Positions 52,883-62,748 of a stretch of 64,000 bases of DNA are shown piece after piece. Under the pieces are notes generated by a model. The model was given only the letters and a program-made list of their open reading frames with translations, made no database searches and had not been told where the DNA came from. How positions within the stretch are numbered: the first letter of the stretch is position 1; each line of letters starts with the position of its first letter. The stretch covers positions 1 through 64,000 of the forward strand of contig NW_026894328.1 in the NCBI RefSeq assembly GCF_032452875.1, given 5' to 3'. The translations under genes were made by a program, and so were the position numbers. The stretch comes from Bos javanicus (Eukaryota; Chordata; Mammalia; Artiodactyla; Bovidae).

Positions 52883-54967
52883 AGATCACGTGACTGAGCA
52901 TGCACTGTTCACGTGGCTGATCATACACTGATCACGTGATGATCATGCACTGATCACTGGATATCATGCACTGATCACGTGGCTGATCATACACTGTTCA
53001 CGTGTCTGACCATGCACTGATCACGTGGCTGATCATACACTGCTCACGTAACTGATCATGCACTGATCACGTGGCTATCATGCACTGATCACGTGGCTGA
53101 ACATGCACTGTTCACGTGGCTGATCACACACCTGTCACGTGACATATCATGCACTGATCACGTGGCACTCATGCACTGATCACGTGGCTGATCATACTCT
53201 GCTCACGTAACTCATGCACATCACGTGGCTATCATGCACTGCTCACGTGGCTCGTCATGGTGATCATGGCTATACTGTCACGTGACTGATCATGCAGATC
53301 ACGTAATGATCATGCACTGTTCACGTGACTGATCATGCACTGATCACGTGACTGATCATGCACTGACCACGTGGCTATCATGCTGCTCACGTGGCTGATC
53401 ATGCACGATCACGTAGCAACCATGCACTGGTCACGTGACTGATCATGCACTGATCACGTAATTGATCCTGCACTGATCGCGTGGCTCATCATGCACTGAT
53501 CACGTGGCTGATCACACATGATCACGTGACTGATCATGCACTGATCACGTGGCTCTCATGCACTGATCATGCTGTCATGCACTGATCGTGGATATCATGC
53601 ACTGATCACGTGGCTGATCATGCACTGATCACGTGTCTATCATGCACTGATCACGTGACTGATCATGCACTGATCACGTATCATGCACTGATCACGTGGC
53701 TGATCATGCACTGATCACGTGGCTGATCATGCACTGATCACGTGACTGATCATGCACTGATCACGTGGCTGATCATGCACTGATCACGTGGCTATCATGC
53801 ACTGATCACGTGGCTGATCATGCACTGATCACGTGGCTATCATGCACTGATCACGTGACTGATCATGCACTGATCACGTGACTGATCATGCACTGATCAC
53901 GTGGCTGATCATGCACTGATCACGTGGCTGATCATGCACTGATCACGTGACTGATCATGCACTGATCACGTGACTGATCATGCACTGATCACGTGGCTAT
54001 CATGCACTGATCACGTGGCTGATCATGCACTGATCACGTGCTATCATGCACTGATCACGTGGCTGATCATGCACTGATCACGTGACTGATCATGCACTGA
54101 TCACGTGGCTGATCATGCACTGATCACGTGGCTATCATGCACTGATCACGTGGCTGATCATGCACTGATCACGTGGCTATCATGCACTGATCACGTGGCT
54201 GATCATGCACTGATCACGTGGCTGATCATGCACTGATCACGTGGCTGATCATGCACTGATCACGTGACTGATCATGCACTGATCACGTGGCTGATCATGC
54301 ACTGATCACGTGGCTGATCATGCACTGATCACGTGGCTGATCATGCACTGATCACGTGGCTGATCATGCACTGATCACGTGACTGATCATGCACTGATCA
54401 CGTGGCTGATCATGCACTGATCACGTGACTGATCATGCACTGATCACGTGACTGATCATGCACTGATCACGTGGCTATCATGCACTGATCACGTGGCTGA
54501 TCATGCATGATCACGTGTACCATGTACTGGTCACATGACTGATCATGCACTGATCACGTGACTGATCATGCAGTGATCACGTGGCTATCATGCACTACTC
54601 ACGTGGCTGATCATGCAATGATCATGTAGCTACCATGTACAGGTCACGTGAATGATCATACACCCATCAGTGACTGATCATGCACTGATCACGTGGCTAT
54701 CATGCACTGATCACGAGACTGATCATGCACTGATCACGTCTATATCATGCACTGATCACATGACTGCCCATGCACTGATCACGTGGATGATCATACACTA
54801 ATCATGTGACAGATCATGCACTGATCACGTGGCTGATCATGCACTGATACCGTGACTGAGCATGGACTGATCACATGACTATCATGTAGTGATCACGTGA
54901 CTTAATGGCGCTGATCATGTGACTGATCATGCGCTGATCATGTTTGCTATCATACACTGATCATGTG
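52883..54967. repeat. Sau segment S29, 2,085 bp, long consensus tract
   Basis: D1 is compressed by small losses. A near-perfect tract then runs about 53.60-54.51 kb. Writing monomers as W (TGGCTGATC), A (TGACTGATC) and T (TGGCTATC), the order W-A-W-T-W-T appears twice, about 340 bp apart (starting near 53,719 and 54,059). The equivalent stretch in S23 is scrambled instead. Confidence 0.9.
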
Positions 54968-55207
54968 CCTCTGGAGGCAATAAACAAAGAGCTGAGTAGG
55001 CACGAATCAAACAGTCAGCAGCAATAATCATGGAACTCAGCTGTGAGGAATCATGCTGCTCAGCTGGCAATAATCAAGCAGCTGAGCAGGCAGGAATTAC
55101 GCAGCACAGCTGGCAATTGTCAAGCAGATGACAGGCAGGAATCGTGCAGCTCAGCTGGCAATTGTCAAGCAGATGAGCAGACAGTAATCACGCAGCTCAG
55201 CAGGCCC
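54968..55207 (+). repeat. Pvu island 30, 240 bp
   Basis: CAGCTGTGAGG extra PvuII word, as in islands 13 and 14, plus loss of one G (CAGCAGCAATAATC). The D2 in front is of the A type (AATCATGTG), unlike islands 23-29. Confidence 0.93.
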
Positions 55208-56489
55208 AGATCACGTGACTGAGCATGCACTGTTCACGTGGCTGATCATACACTGATCACGTGATGATCATGCACTGATCACGGATATCATGCACTGATC
55301 ACGTGGCTGATCATACACTGTTCACGTGTCTGACCATGCACTGATCACGTGGCTGATCATACACTGCTCACGTAACTGATCATGCACTGATCACGTGGCT
55401 ATCATGCACTGATCACGTGGCTGAACATGCACTGTTCACGTGGCTGATCACACACTGTCACGTGACTATCATGCACTGATCACGTGGCACTCATGCACTG
55501 ATCACGTGGCTGATCATACTCTGCTCACGTAACTCATGCACACATCACGTGGCTATCATGCACTGCTCACGTGGCTGTCATGGAATGATCACGTAGCTAC
55601 CATATACTGGTCACGTGACTGATCATGCAAAGATCACGTAAATGATCATGCACTGTTCACGTGACTGATCATGTACTGATCACGTGACTGATCATGCACT
55701 GATCACGTGGCTATCATGCACTGCTCACGTGGCTGATCATGCACGATCACGTAGCAACCATGCACTGGTCACGTGACTGATCATGCACTGATCACGTAAT
55801 TGATCATGCACTGATCACGTGGCTCATCATGCACTGATCACGTGGCTGATCACACATGATCACGTGACTGATCATGCACTGATCATGGCTCTCATGCACT
55901 GATCACGTGGCTGATCATGCACTGATCACGTGGATATCATGCACTGATCACGTGGCTGATCATGCACTGATCACGTGACTGATCATGCACTGATCACGTG
56001 ACTGATCATGCACTGATCACGTGACTGATCATGCACTGATCACGTGGCTGATCATGCACTGATCACGTGGCTATCATGCACTGATCACGTGACTGATCAT
56101 GCACTGATCACGTGGCTGATCATGCACTGATCACGTGGCTGATCATGCACTGATCACGTGGCTGATCATGCACTGATCACGTGCTATCATGCACTGATCA
56201 CGTGACTGATCATGCACTGATCACGTGATTGATCATGCACTGATCACGTGGCTGATCATGCACTGATCACGTGGCTGATCATGCACTGATCACGTGACTG
56301 ATCATGCACTGATCACGTGACTGATCATGCACTGATCACGTGGCTGATCATGCACTGATCACGTGGCTGATCATGCACTGATCACGTGACTGATCATGCA
56401 CTGATCACGTGGCTGATCATGCACTGATCACGTGACTGATCATGCACTGATCACGTGGCTGATCATGCACTGATCACGTGGCTGATCAT

Positions 56490-56640
56490 GCACTGATCAT
56501 GTAACTGATCATGCACTGATCACGTGGCTATCATGCACTGATCACGTGGCTGATCATGCACTGATCACGTGGCTGATCACACACTGTCACGTGACATATC
56601 ATGCACTGATCACGTGACTGATCATGCACTGATCACGTGG
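56490..56640 (+). repeat. Ghost D1 fragment (in S30)
   Basis: GTAACTGATC, a TGGCTATC monomer, then GATCACACACTGTCACGTG and ACATATC appear in D1 order. The neighbouring D1 words CTGAACATG and CTGTTCACG read as consensus. Confidence 0.7.
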
Positions 56641-56939
56641 CTGATCATGCACTGATCACGTGGCTGATCATGCACTGATCACGTGGCTGATCATGCACTG
56701 ATCACGTGGCTGATCATGCACTGATCACGTGGCTGATCATGCACTGATCACGTGGCTGATCATGCACTGATCACGTGACTGATCATGCACTGATCACGTG
56801 ACTGATCATGCACTGATCACGTGGCTATCATGCACTGATCACGTGGCTGATCATGCATGATCACGTGGCTACCATGCACTGATCACGTGACTGATCATGC
56901 ACTGATCACGTGACTGATCATGCACTGATCACGTGGCTA

Positions 56940-57110
56940 TCATGCACTGATCACGTGGCTGATCATGCAATGATCACGTAGCTACCATGTACTGGTCACG
57001 TGAATGATCATGCACTGATCACGTGACTGATCATGCACTGATCACGTGGCTGATCATGCACTGATCACGTGGACTGATCATGCACTGATCACGTGATATC
57101 ATGCACTGAT
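56940..57110 (+). repeat. Ghost D2 without island (in S30)
   Basis: GCAATGATCACGTAGCTACC and GGTCACGTGAATGATC keep the D2 order. The later words are consensus, and no island follows for another ~650 bp. Confidence 0.7.
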
Positions 57111-57752
57111 CACGTGACTGATCATGCACTGATCACGTGGCTGATCATGCACTGATCACGTGACTGATCATGCACTGATCACGTGGCTGATCATGCACTG
57201 ATCACGTGACTGATCATGCACTGATCACGTGTCTGATCATGCACTGATCACGTGGCTATCATGCACTGCTCACGTGGCTGATCATGCCATGATCACGCAG
57301 CTACCATGTACTGGTCACATGACTGATCATGCACTGATCACGTGACTGATCATGCAGTGATCACGTGGCTATCATGCACTACTCACGTGGCTGATCATGC
57401 AATGATCATGTAGCTACCATGTACAGGTCACGTGAATGATCATACACCCATCAGGTGACTGATCATGCACTGATCACGTGGCTATCATGCACTGATCACG
57501 AGACTGATCATGCACTGATCACGTCTATATCATGCACTGATCACATGACTGCCCATGCACTGATCACGTGGATGATCATACACTAATCATGTGACAGATC
57601 ATGCACTGATCACGTGGCTGATCATGCACTGATACCGTGACTGAGCATGGACTGATCACATGACTATCATGTAGTGATCACGTGACTTAATGGCGCTGAT
57701 CATGTGACTGATCATGCGCTGATCATGTTTGCTATCATACACTGATCATGTG

Positions 57753-57993
57753 CCTCTGGAGGCAATAAACAAAGAGCTGAGTAGGCACGAATCAAACAGT
57801 CAGCAGGCAATAATCATGGAACTCAGGTGTGAGGAATCATGCTGCTCAGCTGGCAATAATCAAGCAGCTGAGCAGGCAGGAATTACGCAGCACAGCTGGC
57901 AATTGTCAAGCAGATGACAGGCAGGAATCGTGCAGCTCAGCTGGCAATTGTCAAGCAGATGAGCAGACAGTAATCACGCAGCTCAGCAGGCCC
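57753..57993 (+). repeat. Pvu island 31, canonical 241 bp
   Basis: No private change noticed. It lies 11,055 bp after island 25. The first E-box after it is GTTCGCGTGG (58021). Confidence 0.94.
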
Positions 57994-59682
57994 AGATCAC
58001 GTGACTGAGCATGCACTGTTCGCGTGGCTGATCATACACTGATCACGTGATGATCATGCACTGATCACTTGGATATCATGCACTGATCACGTGGCTGATC
58101 ATACACTGTTCACGTGTCTGACCATGCACTGATCACGTGGCTGATCACACTGCTCACGTGATCATGCTGATCACGTGGCTATCATGCACTGATCACGTGG
58201 CTGAACATGCACTGTTCACGTGGCTGATCACACACTGTCACGTGACATATCATGCACTGATCACGTGGCACTCATGCACTGATCACGTGGCTGATCATAC
58301 TCTGCTCACGTAACTCATGCACACATCACGTGGCTATCATGCACTGCTCACGTGGCTGTCATGGAATGATCACGTAGCAACCATATACTGGTCACGTGAC
58401 TGATCATGCAAAGATCACGTAAATGATCATGCACTGTTCACGTGACTGATCATGTACTGATCACGTGACTGATCATGCACTGATCACGTGGCTATCATGC
58501 TCTGCTCACGTGGCTGATCATGCAACGATCACGTGCAACCATGTACTGGTCACGTGACTGATCATGCACTGATCACGTAATTGATCCTGCACTGATCACG
58601 TGGCTCATCATGCACTGATCACGTGGCTGATCACACATGTATCACGTGACTGATCATGCACTGATCCGTGGCTCTCATGCACTGATCACGTGGCTGTCAT
58701 GCACTGATCACGTGGATATCATGCACTGATCACGTGGCTGATCACACGTATCACATGACTGATCATGCACTGATCGCGTGGCTATCATGCACTGATCACG
58801 TGGCTATCATGCACTGATCACGTGGCTGATCATGCAATGATCACGTGGCTACCATGTACTGGTCACGTGACTGATCATGCACTGATCACGTAATTGATCA
58901 TGCACTGATCATGTGGCTGATCATGCACTGATCACGTGGCTGATCATGCACTGATCACGTAACTGATCATGCACTGATCACGTGACTGATCATGCACTGA
59001 TCACGTGGCTATCATGCACTGATCACTTGCTGATCATGCACTGATCACGTGCCTGATCATGCACTGATCACGTGGCTGATCATGCACTGATCACGTGACT
59101 GATCATGCACTGATCGTGGCTGATCATGCACTGATCACGTGACTGATCATGCACTGATCACGTGTCTGATCATGCACTGATCACGTGGCTATCATGCACT
59201 GCTCACGTGGCTGATCATGCCATGATCACGCTACCATGTACTGGTCACATGACTGATCATGCACTGATCACGTGACTGATCATGCAGTGATCACGTGGCT
59301 ATCATGCACTACTCACGTGGCTGATCATGCAATGATCATGTAGCTACCATGTACAGGTCACGTGAATGATCATACACCCATCAGGTGACTGATCATGCAC
59401 TGATCACGTGGCTATCATGCACTGATCACGAGACTGATCATGCACTGTTCACGTCTATATCATGCACTGATCACATGACTGCCCGTGCACTGATCACGTG
59501 GATGATCATACACTAATCTTGTGACAGATCATGCACTGATCACGTGGCTGATCATGCACTGATACCGTGACTGAGCATGGACTGATCACATGACTATCAT
59601 GTAGTGATCACGTGACTTAATGGCGCTGATCATGTGACTGATCATGCGCTGATCATGTTTGCTATCATACACTGATCATGTG
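57994..59682. repeat. Sau segment S31, near-canonical
   Basis: 1,689 bp, against 1,692 for S25 at the matching position. D1 is nicked near 58,146 (GATCACACTGCTCACGTG). H lies at about 58.87-59.21 kb. Confidence 0.92.
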
Positions 59683-59923
59683 CCTCTGGAGGCAATAAAC
59701 AAAGAGCTGAGTAGGCACGAATCAAACAGTCAGCAGGCAATAATCATGGAACTCAGGTGTGAGGAATCATGCTGCTCAGCTGGCAATAATCAAGCAGCTG
59801 AGCAGGCAGGAATTACGCAGCACAGCTGGCAATTGTCAAGCAGATGACAGGCAGGAATCGTGCAGCTCAGCTGGCAATTGTCAAGCAGATGAGCAGACAG
59901 TAATCACGCAGCTCAGCAGGCCC
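59683..59923 (+). repeat. Pvu island 32, canonical 241 bp
   Basis: No private change noticed. The D2 in front has GCCCGTGCACTG and AATCTTGTG, the form of islands 25-28. Confidence 0.94.
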
Positions 59924-61443
59924 AGATCACGTGACTGAGCATGCACTGTTCACGTGGCTGATCATACACTGATCACGTGATGATCATGCACTGATCACTT
60001 GGATATCATGCACTGATCACGTGGCTGATCATACACTGTTCACGTGTCTGACCATGCACTGATCACGTGGCTGATCATACACTGCTCACGTAACTGATCA
60101 TGCACTGATCACGTGGCTATCATGCACTGATCACGTGGCTGAACATGCACTGTTCACGTGGCTGATCACACACCTGTCACGTGACATATCATGCACTGAT
60201 CACGTGGCACTCATGCACTGATCACGTGGCTGATCATACTCTGCTCACGTAACTCATGCACATCACGTGGCTATCATGCACTGCTCACGTGGCTCGTCAT
60301 GGAATGATCACGTAGCAACCATATACTGGTCACGTGACTGATCATGCACAGATCACGTAAATGATCATGCACTGTTCACGTGACTGATCATGTACTGATC
60401 ACGTGACTGATCATGCACTGATCACGTGGCTATCATGCTCTGCTCACGTGGCTGATCATGCAACGATCACGTAGCAACCATGTACTGGTCACGTGACTGA
60501 TCATGCACTGATCACGTAATTGATCCTGCACTGATCACGTGGCTCATCATGCACTGATCACGTGGCTGATCACATGTATCACGTGACTGATCATGCACTG
60601 ATCACGTGGCTCTCATGCACTGATCACGTGGCTGTCATGCACTGATCACGTGGATATCATGCACTGATCACGTGGCTGATCACACACGTATCACATGACT
60701 GATCATGCACTGATCACGTGGCTATCATGCACTGATCACGTGGCTATCATGCACTGATCACGTGGCTGATCATGCACTGATCACATAGCTACCATGTACT
60801 GATCACGTGACTGATCATGCACTGATCACGTGATTGATCATGCACTGATCACGTGGCTGATCATGCACTGATCACGTGGCTGATCATGCACTGATCACGT
60901 GACTGATCATGCACTGATCACGTGTCTGATCATGCACTGATCACGTGGCTATCATGCACTGCTCACGTGGCTGATCATGCATGATCACGCAGCTACCATG
61001 CACTGGTCACATGACTGATCATGCACTGATCACGTGACTGATCATGCACTGATCACGTGGCTATCATGCACTACTCACGTGGCTGATCATGCAATGATCA
61101 TGTAGCTACCATGTACAGGTCACGTGAATGATCATACACCCATCAGGTGACTGATCATGCACTGATCACGTGGCTATCATGCACTGATCACGTGACTGAT
61201 CATGCACTGATCACGTCTATATCATGCACTGATCACATGACTGCCCATGCACTGATCACGTGGATGATCATACACTAATCTTGTGACAGATCATGCACTG
61301 ATCACGTGGCTGATCATGCACTGATACCGTGACTGAGCATGGACTGATCACATGACTATCATGCAGTGATCACGTGACTTAATGCACTGATCATGTGACT
61401 GATCATGCGCTGATCATGTTTGCTATCATACACTGATCATGTG
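59924..61443. repeat. Sau segment S32, 1,520 bp, short H
   Basis: D1 complete; H reduced to about 60.83-60.93 kb; D2 complete. Its counterpart S26 has lost the whole H tract, which explains the ~650-bp offset between the last units of the two six-unit blocks. Confidence 0.91.
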
Positions 61444-61639
61444 CCTCTGGAGGCAATAAACAAAGAGCTGAGTAGGCACGAATCAAACAGTCAGCAGGCA
61501 ATAATCATGGAACACAGGTGTGAGGAATCATGCTGCTCAGCTGGCAATAATCAAGCAGCTGAGCATGCAGGAATCGTGCAGCTCAGCTGGCAATTGTCAA
61601 GCAGATGAGCAGACAGTAATCACGCAGCTCAGCAGGCCC
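61444..61639 (+). repeat. Pvu island 33, short form
   Basis: 196 bp. Carries AACACAGG (with island 27) and GAGCATGCAGG (with island 1); right junction GGCCCTGATC (with islands 3 and 22). It combines markers of four other islands. Confidence 0.92.
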
Positions 61640-62552
61640 TGATCACGTGACTGAGCATGCACTGTTCACGTGGCTGATCATGCACTGATCACGTGGCTGA
61701 TCATGCACTGATCACGTGGCTATCATGCACTGATCACGTGGCTGATCAGGCAATGATCACGTGCTACCATGCACTGATCACGTGACTGATCATGCACTGA
61801 TCACGTAATTGATCATGCACTGATCACGTGGCTGATCATGCACTGATCACGTGGCTGATCATGCACTGATCACGTAACTGATCATGCACTGATCACGTGA
61901 CTGATCATGCACTGATCACGTGGCTATCATGCACTGATCACGTGGCTGACATACACTGATCACGTGCCTGATCATGCACTGATCACGTGGCTGATCATGC
62001 ACTGATCACGTGACTGATCATGCACTGATCACGTGTCTGATCATGCACTGATCACGTGGCTATCATGCACTGCTCACGTGGCTGATCATGCCATGATCAC
62101 AGCTACCATGTACTGGTCACATGACTGATCATGCACTGATCACGTGACTGATCATGCAGTGATCACGTGGCTATCATGCACTACTCACGTGGCTGATCAT
62201 GCAATGATCATGTAGCTACCATGTACAGGTCACGTGAATGATCATACACCCATCAGGTGACTGATCATGCACTGATCACGTGGCTATCATGCACTGATCA
62301 CGACTGATCATGCACTGATCACGTCTATATCATGCACTGATCACATGACTGCCCATGCACTGATCACGTGGATGATCATACACTAATCTTGTGACAGATC
62401 ATGCACTGATCACGTGGCTGATCATGCACTGATACCGTGACTGAGCATGGACTGATCACATGACTATCATGTAGTGATCACGTGACTTAATGGCGCTGAT
62501 CATGTGACTGATCATGCGCTGATCATGTTTGCTATCATACACTGATCATGTG
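61640..62552. repeat. Sau segment S33, 913 bp, D1 deleted
   Basis: Third example of the S3/S27 deletion. D2 reads CACGTGACTG, as in S26 before island 27. H is consensus-like and D2 complete. Confidence 0.9.
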
Positions 62553-62748
62553 CCTCTGGAGGCAATAAACAAAGAGCTGAGTAGGCACGAATCAAACAGT
62601 CAGCAGGCAATAATCATGGAACTCAGGTGTGAGGAATCATGCTGCTCAGCTGGCAATAATCAAGCAGCTGAGCAGGCAGGAATCGTGCAGCTCAGCTGGC
62701 AATTGTCAAGCAGATGAGCAGACAGTAATCACGCAGCTCAGCAGGCCC
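62553..62748 (+). repeat. Pvu island 34, short form
   Basis: 196 bp, a clean exact loss of the middle 45-bp pair with no other change seen. Best reference for the short form. Confidence 0.93.

Larger units (their letters stand above)
55208..57752. repeat. Sau segment S30, 2,545 bp, longest, two ghosts
   Basis: D1 runs to about 55.9 kb, then near-consensus sequence. A ghost of D1 lies at about 56,490-56,640 and a ghost of D2 at about 56,940-57,110. The true D2 starts from about 57,287 (GCCATGATCACGCAGC). It is within 15 bp of S24 in length at the matching super-repeat position. Confidence 0.91.
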
